64,000 nucleotides of DNA from Pseudarthrobacter defluvii (GTDB taxonomy: Bacteria > Actinomycetota > Actinomycetes > Actinomycetales > Micrococcaceae). The stretch is taken from assembly GCF_030816725.1 (NCBI RefSeq), contig NZ_JAUSYG010000001.1, forward strand, positions 1,674,001-1,738,000. Direction: 5' to 3'. The translations under genes were made by a program, and so were the position numbers. Every line of letters begins with the position of its first letter. The stretch's first letter is position 1. Positions 16,468-25,306 of the stretch are shown one piece after another. The notes below the pieces were generated by a model, which made no database searches, was not told the origin of the DNA, and saw nothing but the letters and a program-made list of their open reading frames with translations.

Positions 16468-19037
16468 TCCGGGCTGCCCTCGGCCACGACGTCGGCGGCA
16501 CGCGCACGCAGGGCGCGGGCAACGCCGTCGCGGTTTTCCAGCATCATGCGCCGCAGCGCGGCGCTTTCGGCTGGCAGCGACGCGAGGAACCCGTCAGTAC
16601 GGTCGATGGTGGCCTGCGTGGTCAGCAGGGCCGGGTAGAGGCCGACGACGATCTGCTGGGCGAGTGCGTGCGTGCGGGTTGCCACGATGCCCGGGACAGC
16701 CGCGAAGTACTTTTCGGAGTACGGCTCCAGGAGGGAGCGGTCCAGGACCCGCATGAAGCCGGTCACTGCCGATCCCTGCAGCGCGTTGGACAGCTCGCCC
16801 TTGACCACGATCGATTCCCAGGCCGCGGCCTTTGCCTCCGGGGTGGGGATGGCGGCCTTGGCCAGCGCAGCGGCATTCTGTCCGCTGGAGGTGTTGTCCC
16901 GCTGGAGTTCCGCGTCGATGCCGTCCTGTCCCATCCGGCCGCCGGCCACCAGCGAGGCCACCAGTTCCCACCGCAGGTCCTGGTCCAGGCTCAGCCCCTC
17001 CAGGGCAGCGGACCCGTCCAGCAGGCCTGCCACCCGGTCCAGCTGGGACGCGCTGCGCGCCAGGAGGGCGAAGGCTTTAACGAACTGCAGCTGTCCGTCG
17101 GAACCGGCCGGAACGGCCGACGCCAGTTCCCACAGCCGGTCCGCCGCCGCCACCGCGGTGGCCTCACGGTGTTCCTCGGCCACGTAGAAGTTGAGGGTGG
17201 TGGCCAGCTGGCGGAGCTGGACCAGGATCACCGAGGAGTCCGTCTCCGCGGCGACGTTGGCCAGGATCAGCTCCACATACTTGCGGGCCGGTGTCTCACC
17301 GTCCCGGGCCGCGTCCCATGCGGAGTTCCACACCAGGGTCCGGGGCAGGCTCTCGGCGAAATCCTTGAGGTGCGCGGTGGCCGTTGCCAAGGACGCCGGG
17401 TCCAGCCGCACCTTGGCGTAGGCGAGGTCGTCGTCGTTGATCAGGACCAGGTCCGGTTGCGCCAGGCCGGCCAACGCCGGCACCTCGGTGCGTTCGCCGT
17501 CGACGTCCAGCTCCTCGCGGTGCACCCGCGTGAGCTTGCCGCCGTCGTCCAGGTTGTAAAACCCCACCGCCAGGCGGTGCGGGCGGAGGGTGGGCCACTC
17601 GGGAACCGCGGACTGCAGGATGGCGAAGGACCGCAGCTTCCCGTCGGAGTCCACGTCCAGCTCGGGAGCAAGGGTGTTGGCGCCGGCTGTCTCCAGCCAC
17701 TGCCGGCCCCAGCCGTCCAGGTCGCGGCCGCTGGCCTTTTCCAGCTCCACCAGCAGGTCCTGGAGTTCGGTGTTCTGCCACGAGTGCTTGGCGAAGTACT
17801 CGCGGACGCCTGCCATGAACTGTTCCGGCCCCACCCAGGCCACCAGTTGCCGCAGCACCGAGGCGCCCTTGGCGTAGGTGATGCCGTCGAAGTTGACCTC
17901 AACATCCTGCAGGTCGTTGATCTCGGCGAAGATGGGGTGCGTGGTGGGCAGCTGGTCCTGGCGGTAGGCCCAGGACTTCTCCACGGAGGCGAAGGTGGTC
18001 CAGGCGCTGGTGAACGATGTGGCCTCCACGGCGGCCAGGTGGGACATGTATTCGGCGAAGGACTCGTTAAGCCACAGGTCGTTCCACCAGCGCATGGTCA
18101 CCAGGTCGCCGAACCACATGTGCGCCAGTTCGTGCAGCACGGTGATGGCGCGCCGCTCGATCTGGGCCCCGGTGACCTTGCTGCGGAATACGTAGCCTTC
18201 CAGGATGGTCACCGCCCCGGCGTTCTCCATGGCGCCGGCATTGAACTCCGGCACGAACAGCTGGTCGTACTTTTCGAACGGGTACGGGCAGCCGAACTGC
18301 GCCTCGAAGAACCCGAAGCCCTGCCGCGTGAGCTCGAAGATGTTGTCAGCATCCAGGTACTGCATCAGCGACTTCCGGGCGAAGACGCCGAGCGGGACCA
18401 CGCGGCCGTCAGAGCTGGTGACTTCACTGCGGACGGACTGGTAGGGGCCGGCAATCAGGGCCGTGACGTAGGAGGACAGCCGGGGCGTCGGCGCGAACGT
18501 CCACACGGACCGGGCCGAGCCGTCTTCGGCGGGCCCGGCCTCCACGGGCGCGGGTGTGGGGGAGTTGGAGATCACGTCCCAGTGCGACGGCGCGGTGACC
18601 GTGAAGGCGAAGGTTGCCTTCAAGTCGGGCTGTTCGAAGACCGTAAACATCCGCCGGGAATCGGGAACCTCGAACTGTGTATAGAGGTAGACCTCGTTGT
18701 CCACCGGATCCACGAACCGGTGCAGGCCTTCGCCGGTGTTCATGTACGGCATGTCGGCCACCACGGTCAGTTCGTTGTGCTCCGCCAGGTCCGGCAACTG
18801 GATCCGCACGCCGTCGGACACGGTGGCCGGATCAAGGCTGCGGCCGTTGAGGGTCACGCTGTGCACTGTCCGCGTGACTGCGTCGATGAAGCTGGACGAT
18901 CCCGGCGCCGCTGTGAATGCCACCGTGGTGGTGCTGCCAAAGACCTCTCCGCCCCGGGTCAGGTCAAGGCTGACATCGTAGGACTCGACGGTGATCAGTT
19001 CGGCGCGCTCACGGGCTTCGGCGCGCGTCAGGTTCAT
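16464..19037 (-). CDS. pepN: Aminopeptidase N
   Basis: 857-aa M1 zinc aminopeptidase removing N-terminal residues from peptides in the cytosol. The exopeptidase loop GAMEN is seen in NAGAMENAGAV, and the zinc site HELAH (residues 302-306) is followed by the third ligand Glu325 in NESFAEYM. The N-terminal beta-saddle (ESYDVSLDLTRGGEVFGSTTTVAF) and the C-terminal alpha domain ending MMLENRDGVARALRARA are complete. The start at 19037 (MNLTRAEARERAELI) is the family start. A further 33 codons upstream look non-coding. It is co-transcribed with the OsmC gene. Confidence 0.95.
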   Translation of the reverse strand: MNLTRAEARERAELITVESYDVSLDLTRGGEVFGSTTTVAFTAAPGSSSFIDAVTRTVHSVTLNGRSLDPATVSDGVRIQLPDLAEHNELTVVADMPYMNTGEGLHRFVDPVDNEVYLYTQFEVPDSRRMFTVFEQPDLKATFAFTVTAPSHWDVISNSPTPAPVEAGPAEDGSARSVWTFAPTPRLSSYVTALIAGPYQSVRSEVTSSDGRVVPLGVFARKSLMQYLDADNIFELTRQGFGFFEAQFGCPYPFEKYDQLFVPEFNAGAMENAGAVTILEGYVFRSKVTGAQIERRAITVLHELAHMWFGDLVTMRWWNDLWLNESFAEYMSHLAAVEATSFTSAWTTFASVEKSWAYRQDQLPTTHPIFAEINDLQDVEVNFDGITYAKGASVLRQLVAWVGPEQFMAGVREYFAKHSWQNTELQDLLVELEKASGRDLDGWGRQWLETAGANTLAPELDVDSDGKLRSFAILQSAVPEWPTLRPHRLAVGFYNLDDGGKLTRVHREELDVDGERTEVPALAGLAQPDLVLINDDDLAYAKVRLDPASLATATAHLKDFAESLPRTLVWNSAWDAARDGETPARKYVELILANVAAETDSSVILVQLRQLATTLNFYVAEEHREATAVAAADRLWELASAVPAGSDGQLQFVKAFALLARSASQLDRVAGLLDGSAALEGLSLDQDLRWELVASLVAGGRMGQDGIDAELQRDNTSSGQNAAALAKAAIPTPEAKAAAWESIVVKGELSNALQGSAVTGFMRVLDRSLLEPYSEKYFAAVPGIVATRTHALAQQIVVGLYPALLTTQATIDRTDGFLASLPAESAALRRMMLENRDGVARALRARAADVVAEGSPE

Positions 19038-19197
19038 GCCTGGCAAAGGAGGTCCTCCAGAGAAGTTTCGGCTGCCGGCCGGTGGTCCCGGTTCCGGCAC
19101 TGTGATGCATTCTTCCATCCCTGCAGTCCTTGGCAAGTTGCGCAGGTCACAGCGGTTGCGTCCCCGGGCCGGGCGATTGGCCGGACGGCTGCAGGGG

Positions 19198-19203
19198 TAG
19201 CGT
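19198..19203 (+). promoter_or_regulatory. Leaderless -10 of the 19211 gene
   Basis: TAGCGT lies 7 nt before ATG 19211. The intervening TAAATAC has no ribosome-binding site. Confidence 0.5.
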
Positions 19204-19210
19204 TAAATAC

Positions 19211-20230
19211 ATGGGAAAGCTGCTGGATTCGGTGGACACCAAGGCCCTGCGGTTCGCCGTCGGGTTCCCCGTCGTGCTGGCCGCTGCCTTCGTCTACTGT
19301 GCGTTCCTGCTGCGTCCGGAGCTTCCGGAGCCAGTCGCTATCCAATGGACGGACGACGGCGGTGCCGCCTTTGCGCCGTTTGGCGCCTATGTAGGGGTTG
19401 GTGCCGCGGGAGTTGTCGCGGCCGGCTGGCTGGTCCTGCTGCAGGCAGTGCCGCTGGGCCGGCCGGTGATGATGCGGCGGATCATGATGGGTGCGGGGCT
19501 GTTCCTCAGCCTCTTCATCACCTCCGCCCTTGCCGCCGGGCTGATTGGCCAAACCGGGCTTGCCGACGCCCGGGAGTCGCACGTGGACATGACCGTCCTC
19601 GCCCTCGGAAGCGGTGCCGCGGTATCGCTCGGCGTCGCCATGGGCATGGTGTACAAGGCTGACCGGCAATGGTCACCGGATGACGACAGGGCGCTGCAGA
19701 TCGCCATCGCCCGGGAGCTGGATCCCGACCTTGCCCGGGACAGCATGAGGCTTTGGGTCCACGCACGGAGCTCCGTGTTCGTGATGATTGCCATCGCGTC
19801 CCTGTTTCCGGCAGCCCTGATTGCCGTGGTGGTCCCGTGGCTGGGGATCCTCCTGGTTGTCCTGGCCGTCATCGGCGCCGCCTTCCTCTTCGCCCGTGTC
19901 AGGGCGGACCGGCGCGGGCTGAGGGTCATGCTTGCCGGAGTGGTCCCGGTCATGGACGTCCCCGCCGACGCGATTTCGGGCGCCAGTGCCGCGGACGTAA
20001 AAGCCGCGGACTATGGCGGGTGGGGCTACCGGCACCACGGCGGGACCGCCGCCATGCTCGTCAGCAGCGGCCCCGCCGTCGTTGTCAGCAAGACTGACGG
20101 CCAGCGGCTGGCCGTCAGTGGCGGCAGCCCGGCCTCAGCCGCACGGCTGGCCGAAGTCCTCACCCGGGTGGCCGCCAGGACGCGGCCGGGCGGTGGCCCG
20201 CCCCCTTCCGGCGGACAGCCCGAGTTCTGA
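19211..20230 (+). CDS. DUF1648-like multi-pass membrane protein
   Basis: 339-aa membrane protein. Segments are a first helix (FAVGFPVVLAAAFVYCAFLL), then PVAIQWTDDGGAAFAPFG, which resembles the DUF1648 'P-x-H-W' motif, a helix from YVGVGAAGVVAAGWLVLLQ, another at GAGLFLSLFITSALAAGLI, one at VLALGSGAAVSLGVAMGM, and a helical pair from VFVMIAIASLFPAALIAVVV to VVLAVIGAAFLFARV. The soluble C-terminus (about residues 235-339) is predicted cytoplasmic. DUF1648 proteins include the SdpI-like immunity family, but the function here is unknown. It is transcribed away from pepN from a leaderless promoter. Confidence 0.8.
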   Translation: MGKLLDSVDTKALRFAVGFPVVLAAAFVYCAFLLRPELPEPVAIQWTDDGGAAFAPFGAYVGVGAAGVVAAGWLVLLQAVPLGRPVMMRRIMMGAGLFLSLFITSALAAGLIGQTGLADARESHVDMTVLALGSGAAVSLGVAMGMVYKADRQWSPDDDRALQIAIARELDPDLARDSMRLWVHARSSVFVMIAIASLFPAALIAVVVPWLGILLVVLAVIGAAFLFARVRADRRGLRVMLAGVVPVMDVPADAISGASAADVKAADYGGWGYRHHGGTAAMLVSSGPAVVVSKTDGQRLAVSGGSPASAARLAEVLTRVAARTRPGGGPPPSGGQPEF

Positions 20231-20315
20231 CGGGCAGCAGTCCTAGTATCCTTATCGGTGTCGTGCCGGCCTCCAACCGGCTGGCCCAGCTCCCACAACC
20301 GAACGGAAATTGCAC

Positions 20316-20810
20316 GTGACAACTTCCCCTGCCTTCCCGCGGGTCCATATCGCCACCGACCACGCCGGCATGGAGCTCAGCGCCCACCTGGTGTCCCACC
20401 TGACCGGGAAGGGGTACGAGGTGGTGGACCACGGGCCCAAGGTCTATGACGCCCAGGACGACTACCCGTCGTTCTGCATCAACGCCGCCCTCGCCGTCGT
20501 GGCGGACCAGCAGGCCGGCGTCCACGCCCTCGGCATCGTGCTGGGCGGATCCGGAAACGGCGAGCAGATCGCGGCCAACAAGGTCAAGGGCATCCGCGCC
20601 GCCCTCGCCTGGAACCTCTCCACCGCAACCCTGGCCCGCGAGCACAACGATGCGAACGTCGTGGCGGTGGGCGGCCGCCAGCACTCGGTGGAAGAAGCCA
20701 CTGAACTGATTGAAGCGTTCCTGGCCGAACCGTTCAGCAATGACGAGCGCCATGTCCGCAGGATCGGCAAGATCGCCGCCTATGAGGCAACCGGTGAGGT
20801 CATCGAGTAG
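20316..20810 (+). CDS. rpiB: Ribose-5-phosphate isomerase B
   Basis: 164-aa RpiB/LacAB-family isomerase interconverting ribose 5-phosphate and ribulose 5-phosphate. Signatures are VHIATDHAGMELSAHL, the phosphate/anion loop GIVLGGSGNGEQIAANKVKGIRAAL, and AREHNDANVVAVGGRQHS. The actinobacterial form uses Glu rather than Cys as base; here the GSGNGE Glu is present. GTG 20316 follows GGAA at 20305-20308; a TTG two codons upstream is less likely. The stop overlaps the nei2 GTG by 1 nt, giving the rpiB-nei pair also seen in mycobacteria (Rv2465c-Rv2464c). Confidence 0.95.
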   Translation: MTTSPAFPRVHIATDHAGMELSAHLVSHLTGKGYEVVDHGPKVYDAQDDYPSFCINAALAVVADQQAGVHALGIVLGGSGNGEQIAANKVKGIRAALAWNLSTATLAREHNDANVVAVGGRQHSVEEATELIEAFLAEPFSNDERHVRRIGKIAAYEATGEVIE

Positions 20811-21769
20811 TGCCTGAAGGCCATTCCGTCCGGAGGCTGGCCCGGCAGTTCGGCGATGTCTTCGCCGGCGAGACGCTTGCTGTTTCCAGTCCGCAAGGCA
20901 GGTTCAGCGGGGGAGCGGCGCTGCTGGACGGCCGCACCATGGTCGCTGCGGAGGCGCACGGCAAGCACCTGTTCCTGCATTTCGACAACTCGCTGGTACT
21001 GCACGTCCACCTGGGCCTCTATGGCGCCTGGAGCTTTGGCGGAGACAGCACGTTCAGCGGAGCCTCCAGCATCGGCGCCCCGCGGCGGGTGGGGGAGCAG
21101 GAGGCGTTCGCTGACGGGGACGACGACGGCGGCGTACCTTACGCAGGCCCCCCGGCACCCGTCGGGGCCGTGCGTGTCAGGCTGGCCGGAAGCCACGGCT
21201 GGGCGGACCTTCGCGGTGCCACCACCTGTGAAACCATCACCGCGGCGGAGGCGGACGCCGTGCTGGCGCGGCTGGGGCCAGACCCGCTGCGGAACCTGCG
21301 CGGTGACGCCGGCCGGTTCGCGGCGAATCTCAGGGCGCGCAAGACCCCGCTCGCGGCGCTGCTCATGGACCAAAAGGTGATTGCCGGCGTCGGGAACGTC
21401 TACCGCGCCGAAGTCCTGTTCCGCCGCCGCCTCGATCCGTTGCTGCCCGGAACCGCACTGCCGGACAACGATGCCCGCAGGCTGTGGCGCGACATCGTCG
21501 CTGTCATGAACGACGGCGTCGCCGATGGGCGGATCATCACCACCCCGCCCAAGTACTGGACGCTCGACGGCACCACCGCCGCCAAGGCGGCAGCCGCGGG
21601 GATGCCAGTGCCGCCCAAAAGCGCGCACTTCCCCCACCGCGACGACGTCCATTACGTCTACAAGCGGCACGGCCTGCCCTGCAGGGTCTGCCGCACCCTG
21701 GTCCTGATTGCAGAACTGGCCGGGCGCAACCTCTACTGGTGCCCCTTCTGCCAGCAGCCGCGGGAGTAG
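20810..21769 (+). CDS. nei2: Fpg/Nei-family DNA glycosylase (endonuclease VIII type)
   Basis: 319-aa base-excision repair glycosylase/AP lyase for oxidised bases. After initiator removal the catalytic Pro2-Glu3 are present (M-PEGHSVRRLARQF), the conserved Lys is in AHGKHLFLHF, the H2TH region is around DPLRNLRGDAGRFAANLRARKTPLAALLMDQKVIAGVGNVYRAEVLFRRR, and the C-terminal zinc finger has two C-x2-C pairs (CRVCRTL, CPFCQQ). It contains an unusual acidic/glycine-rich loop around residues 75-110 (RRVGEQEAFADGDDDGGVPY). GTG overlaps the rpiB stop. The symbol follows mycobacterial Nei2. Confidence 0.92.
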   Translation: MPEGHSVRRLARQFGDVFAGETLAVSSPQGRFSGGAALLDGRTMVAAEAHGKHLFLHFDNSLVLHVHLGLYGAWSFGGDSTFSGASSIGAPRRVGEQEAFADGDDDGGVPYAGPPAPVGAVRVRLAGSHGWADLRGATTCETITAAEADAVLARLGPDPLRNLRGDAGRFAANLRARKTPLAALLMDQKVIAGVGNVYRAEVLFRRRLDPLLPGTALPDNDARRLWRDIVAVMNDGVADGRIITTPPKYWTLDGTTAAKAAAAGMPVPPKSAHFPHRDDVHYVYKRHGLPCRVCRTLVLIAELAGRNLYWCPFCQQPRE

Positions 21770-21784
21770 CAAAGCACGCACGAA

Positions 21785-21810
21785 AAAGGCCCCTCGGGCG
21801 AGGGGCCTTT
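21785..21810. terminator. Bidirectional terminator
   Basis: 12-bp stem AAAGGCCCCTCG (21785-21796) with 21799-21810 and a 2-nt loop, followed by GTTGTTT. It serves nei2 on the plus strand and tRNA-Gly on the minus strand. Confidence 0.85.
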
Positions 21811-21820
21811 GTTGTTTGGC

Positions 21821-21894
21821 TGGAGGGGACGACGGGAATCGAACCCGCGTAATCAGTTTGGAAGACTGAGGCTTTACCATTAAGCTACGTCCCC
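21821..21894 (-). tRNA. tRNA-Gly (TCC)
   Basis: Minus-strand cloverleaf: acceptor GGGGACG/CGTCCCC, D-arm AGCTTAATGGTAAAGCC, anticodon loop TCTTCCAAA giving TCC, T-loop GTTCGATTC. The 3' CCA is encoded (21821-21823). Confidence 0.95.
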
Positions 21895-22026
21895 GAAGGA
21901 AGATCCGTTCTTCAGCGGAAACTCCGGGCTGGCTGTTCAGGCCGGATACAACTAAACCTAATCCATGGCCTACGTGTCAAATGTGCATTCGCGACGCGTA
22001 TCACCGTAGACTTGCCTGTGCACTTA

Positions 22027-22101
22027 CGGGGTGTAGCTCAGCTTGGCTAGAGCGCCTGCTTTGGGAGCAGGAAGTCGCAGGTTCAAATCCTGTCACCCCG
22101 A
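22027..22101 (+). tRNA. tRNA-Pro (TGG)
   Basis: 75-nt plus-strand cloverleaf: acceptor CGGGGTG/CACCCCG, D-arm AGCTCAGCTTGGCTAGAGC, anticodon loop TTTGGGA giving TGG, T-loop GTTCAAATC, discriminator A at 22101; CCA not encoded. It faces away from tRNA-Gly and is 80 nt upstream of tig. Confidence 0.95.
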
Positions 22102-22181
22102 CTCTGCGGCCAGGACCAGCAGGCCTGGACATCCAACGCGTTTGCAGAAACCCATCCAACAATCCCAGGAGTACTTAGACC

Positions 22182-23579
22182 GTGAAGAGCGCTGTCGAGA
22201 ACCTCACCCCCACGCGGGTCAAGCTCAATGTTGAGGTCCCCTTTGAGGAACTGAAGCCCAGCATCGACTCGGCCTACAAGACTGTTGCCTCGCAGATCCA
22301 GGTCCCAGGGTTCCGTAAAGGCAAGGTTCCCGCCAAGCTCATCGACCAGCGCGTCGGCCGCGGCTACGTCCTGGAGACCGCCATCAACGAGGGCCTCAAC
22401 GGCTGGTACCAGGCTGCCGTGCAGGAGTCCGGAATCCGTCCCCTGAGCCGCCCCGAGGTGGAAATCACCGAGGTGCCGGACCCCTCCGCAACGGACGGCG
22501 GCCTGAAGTTCGCCGCCGAGGTTGACGTCCGCCCCGAAATCGAACTGCCGGACTACGCCGGCATCAAGGTTGAGGTTGCTGCAGCCGAGTCCTCCGACGA
22601 AGACGTGGACAAGGCCCTTGACGAACTGCGCGGCCGCTTCGGCACCCTGAAGTCCGTGGACCGCCCCGCCGCCGACGGTGACTTCCTCACCATCGACATC
22701 ACCGCCACCATCGACGGCGAAGAGGTCGACTCCGCTGCCGGCCTGTCCTACCAGGTAGGCGCCGGCACCATGCTCGAGGGCATGGACGAGGCCGTCACCG
22801 GGCTCAGCGCCGACGAGGACGCCATCTTCGACACCACCCTGGTGGGCGGCGACCACGCCGGCGAAGCAGCCCAGGTCAAGGTTGTCGTCAAGGCCGCCAA
22901 GGAACGCGAACTGCCCGAGGCGAACGACGACTTCGCCCAGCTTGCCTCCGAGTTCGACACCCTCGCCGAACTGCGTGACGACCTCGCCAAGCAGGCTGCG
23001 GACTCCAAGATCGTGGAGCAGGGCGTCGAAGCCCGCGACAAGGTCCTGGACAAGCTGGTGGAACTCGTCGAGGTTCCCGTCCCGGACTCAGTGGTTGAAG
23101 AGCAGCTCGAAGCCCACTTCCAGGAGGGCAACGGCCACGGTGACGGCGAGCACGACACCGAGGAGCACCGCGAAGAGGTCCGTGCCAACACGGCCCGCGC
23201 CTTCCAGAACGAGATCATCCTCGACGCCATCGCGGAGAAGGAAGAAGTCGACGTCAGCCAGAACGAGCTGATCGACTACATCGTCACCACGGCCAGCCAG
23301 TACGGCATGGACCCGAACCAGTTCGCCCAGATCATCGACCAGAGCGGCCAGGTCCCCATGATGGTTTCCGAGGTCCGCCGCCGCAAGGCCCTGGCCGTCG
23401 TCCTGGGCCAGGCCACGGTGACCGACACCGAGGGCAAGGCTGTTGACCTGAGCGACTTCGTCCGCCCCGGCGGGGAAGAGGAAGCTCCGGCCGCTGAAGC
23501 AGCCGAGGCTGACTCCACGGACGCCGGCGAGGCCGAGGCTGTCGAAGCCGAGGACGCCACGGCAGAGGCCAAGGCCTAG
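22182..23579 (+). CDS. tig: Trigger factor
   Basis: 465-aa ribosome-bound chaperone and peptidyl-prolyl isomerase. The ribosome-binding tail has the signature GFRKGKVP; the PPIase domain follows ([44 protein letters not shown]), then the C-terminal chaperone arms (residues about 240-420). An acidic Glu/Ala tail ([32 protein letters not shown]) extends the end, a common actinobacterial feature. GTG 22182 is preceded by CAGGAG. It precedes the clpP genes, the usual tig-clpP-clpX order, but a hairpin at 23599-23631 separates them into two units. Confidence 0.96.
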   Translation: MKSAVENLTPTRVKLNVEVPFEELKPSIDSAYKTVASQIQVPGFRKGKVPAKLIDQRVGRGYVLETAINEGLNGWYQAAVQESGIRPLSRPEVEITEVPDPSATDGGLKFAAEVDVRPEIELPDYAGIKVEVAAAESSDEDVDKALDELRGRFGTLKSVDRPAADGDFLTIDITATIDGEEVDSAAGLSYQVGAGTMLEGMDEAVTGLSADEDAIFDTTLVGGDHAGEAAQVKVVVKAAKERELPEANDDFAQLASEFDTLAELRDDLAKQAADSKIVEQGVEARDKVLDKLVELVEVPVPDSVVEEQLEAHFQEGNGHGDGEHDTEEHREEVRANTARAFQNEIILDAIAEKEEVDVSQNELIDYIVTTASQYGMDPNQFAQIIDQSGQVPMMVSEVRRRKALAVVLGQATVTDTEGKAVDLSDFVRPGGEEEAPAAEAAEADSTDAGEAEAVEAEDATAEAKA

Positions 23580-23598
23580 TCCTAACAGACCCGCAGCA

Positions 23599-23631
23599 CG
23601 GCCCCTGGATCACTCCGATCCGGGGGCCGTT
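23599..23631 (+). terminator. tig terminator
   Basis: 14-bp stem ACGGCCCCTGGATC (23599-23612) with 23618-23631, one G-T pair, 5-nt loop, 19 nt after the tig stop. Confidence 0.75.
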
Positions 23632-23674
23632 CGCGTTCAAGCTGCAGCAGCACGCCACCGGTTCGGCGATCGTG

Positions 23675-23685
23675 CGCCGTCAGCG
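23675..23685. promoter_or_regulatory. Candidate ClgR binding site upstream of clpP1P2
   Basis: On the minus strand this reads CGCTGACGGCG, matching the core of the ClgR box described for Corynebacterium (CGCYNANRGCG), with the expected T/A flank at TGTT. A second GCGAAC repeat lies at 23701-23706. ClgR is the known activator of actinobacterial clpP1P2. The site is 100 nt before clpP1. Confidence 0.55.
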
Positions 23686-23784
23686 AACAGCCGTCGGTGC
23701 GCGAACAAAACCCAAGGGAAACCGGTTAGTGTCCAAGTAGTGATTTTCAGTGATGTCACCGTCACCAGCGAGAGGTAAGTAAAC

Positions 23785-24435
23785 ATGTCACAGCACTCAG
23801 AGGCCCCCCGGATGGCGACCGTCGATCCTGCAGCCCAGGACAACTACATTTACAACCGCCTTCTCAAGGAGCGGATCATCTGGCTGGGCTCGGAGGTGCG
23901 TGACGACAACGCCAACGCAATCTGCTCGCAGCTGCTCCTGCTCTCGGCCGAGAACCCGGAAAAGGACATCTACCTCTACATCAACTCGCCCGGCGGCTCC
24001 GTCACCGCAGGCATGGCCATCTACGACACCATGCAGTTCATCCCCAACGACGTTGTCACCGTTGCCACCGGCCTGGCAGCGTCCATGGGCCAGTTCCTGC
24101 TCTCCTCAGGCACCAAGGGCAAGCGGTACGCCACGCCCAACGCCCGCGTGCTGATGCACCAGCCGTCCGGCGGCATCGGCGGCACCGCGTCCGACATCAA
24201 GATCCAGGCCGAACTCATCCTGCACATGAAGAAGGTCATGGCTGAACTGACCGCCGACCAGACCGGCCAGACCGTGGAGACCATCCTCAAGGACAACGAC
24301 CGCGACAAGTGGTTCACCGCCACCGAGGCCCTCGAATACGGCTTCTTCGACAAGATCGCCGCGCACGCCGGCTCCGTCGCAGGCGGCGGCGGAACGTCCA
24401 ACGATTCCTCCGGCGAATCAGCCTCCCAGAACTAA
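23785..24435 (+). CDS. clpP1: ATP-dependent Clp protease proteolytic subunit 1
   Basis: 216-aa serine protease that forms mixed ClpP1P2 tetradecamers in actinobacteria and works with ClpX or ClpC. Catalytic Ser100 is in [11 protein letters not shown] and His125 in LMHQPSGG; the ClpP signature [21 protein letters not shown] is present. The C-terminal [21 protein letters not shown] tail is flexible. ATG 23785 follows GAGAGGTAAG. It is separated from clpP2 by 37 nt and likely co-transcribed with it; the ClgR-type box upstream suggests stress induction. Confidence 0.96.
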   Translation: MSQHSEAPRMATVDPAAQDNYIYNRLLKERIIWLGSEVRDDNANAICSQLLLLSAENPEKDIYLYINSPGGSVTAGMAIYDTMQFIPNDVVTVATGLAASMGQFLLSSGTKGKRYATPNARVLMHQPSGGIGGTASDIKIQAELILHMKKVMAELTADQTGQTVETILKDNDRDKWFTATEALEYGFFDKIAAHAGSVAGGGGTSNDSSGESASQN

Positions 24436-24472
24436 CCGGCATCAAGAACCCCTTCGATCAGGAGCAAACACA

Positions 24473-25132
24473 ATGAACTACAACTTCGGGTGGTCAGCCG
24501 GCAATCTTCCGTCCAGCCGCTACGTTCTGCCGCAGTTCGAGGAACGCACTCCCTACGGCTTCAAGCGCCAGGACCCGTACACCAAGCTCTTCGAGGACCG
24601 CATCATCTTCCTCGGCGTGCAGGTGGACGACGCTTCCGCCGACGACATCATGGCGCAGCTGCTGGTCCTCGAGTCCACGGACCCGGACCGCGACATCACC
24701 CTCTACATCAACTCCCCGGGTGGCTCGTTCACGGCCATGACGGCGATCTACGACACCATGCAGTACATCCGCCCCGAGATCCAGACCGTTTGCCTGGGCC
24801 AGGCCGCCAGCGCGGCTGCGGTCCTGCTGGCGGCCGGTACCCCCGGCAAGCGGCTGGCCCTGCCCAACGCCCGCGTCCTGATCCACCAGCCCGCACTCTC
24901 CGGCGGCCAGGGCGGCCAGGCTTCCGACCTGGAAATCCAGGCGGCAGAGGTCATGCGCATGCGCTCCTGGCTCGAGGACACCCTTGCGCAGCACTCGGGC
25001 CGCACGTCCGAGCAGGTCAACAACGACATTGAGCGAGACAAGATCCTCACCGCCGAGGAGGCCCAGGCATACGGCCTCATCGACCAGGTGCTCGATTCAC
25101 GCAAGATCAAGCCCCAGGCGATCACGCGGTAG
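24473..25132 (+). CDS. clpP2: ATP-dependent Clp protease proteolytic subunit 2
   Basis: 219-aa second ClpP. Catalytic Ser113 is in [15 protein letters not shown] and His138 in [35 protein letters not shown] is the family core. A longer N-terminus than ClpP1 ([28 protein letters not shown]) is normal for ClpP2. The SD GGAGCAA precedes ATG 24473. Paired with ClpP1 in one operon and ended by a terminator at 25144, so clpX has its own promoter. Confidence 0.96.
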   Translation: MNYNFGWSAGNLPSSRYVLPQFEERTPYGFKRQDPYTKLFEDRIIFLGVQVDDASADDIMAQLLVLESTDPDRDITLYINSPGGSFTAMTAIYDTMQYIRPEIQTVCLGQAASAAAVLLAAGTPGKRLALPNARVLIHQPALSGGQGGQASDLEIQAAEVMRMRSWLEDTLAQHSGRTSEQVNNDIERDKILTAEEAQAYGLIDQVLDSRKIKPQAITR

Positions 25133-25143
25133 CAGTACGGAAA

Positions 25144-25177
25144 GCCGGTGCGGCCCAGGTGATTTGGCCGCACCGGC
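25144..25177 (+). terminator. clpP2 terminator
   Basis: 12-bp stem GCCGGTGCGGCC (25144-25155) with 25166-25177, followed by CTTTTCTTT, directly after the clpP2 stop. Confidence 0.85.
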
Positions 25178-25203
25178 CTTTTCTTTCCACCCTTGGGGGC
25201 GAA

Positions 25204-25229
25204 TGTGACCTAGAGTGGATGGTGTCACA
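25204..25229 (+). promoter_or_regulatory. clpX promoter with flanking inverted repeat
   Basis: TAGAGT (25211-25216) is a good -10 hexamer. It sits between the arms of an inverted repeat, TGTGAC (25204-25209) and GTCACA (25224-25229), which could bind a regulator. The 5' UTR would be about 85 nt. Confidence 0.4.
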
Positions 25230-25306
25230 AACCGGTCCACGCTGGCCCGGACGATTTCAGCAATGGTGCAGGGCTGCCTGGCAGCAGGATACTAAGGGGT
25301 TCACAT

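Noticed and set aside
16668..19394. Very long open frame (908 codons) on the plus strand opposite pepN
   Set aside because: It is the antisense shadow of pepN in high-GC DNA; its product is Arg/Gly/His-rich without any domain, while pepN has all M1 motifs.
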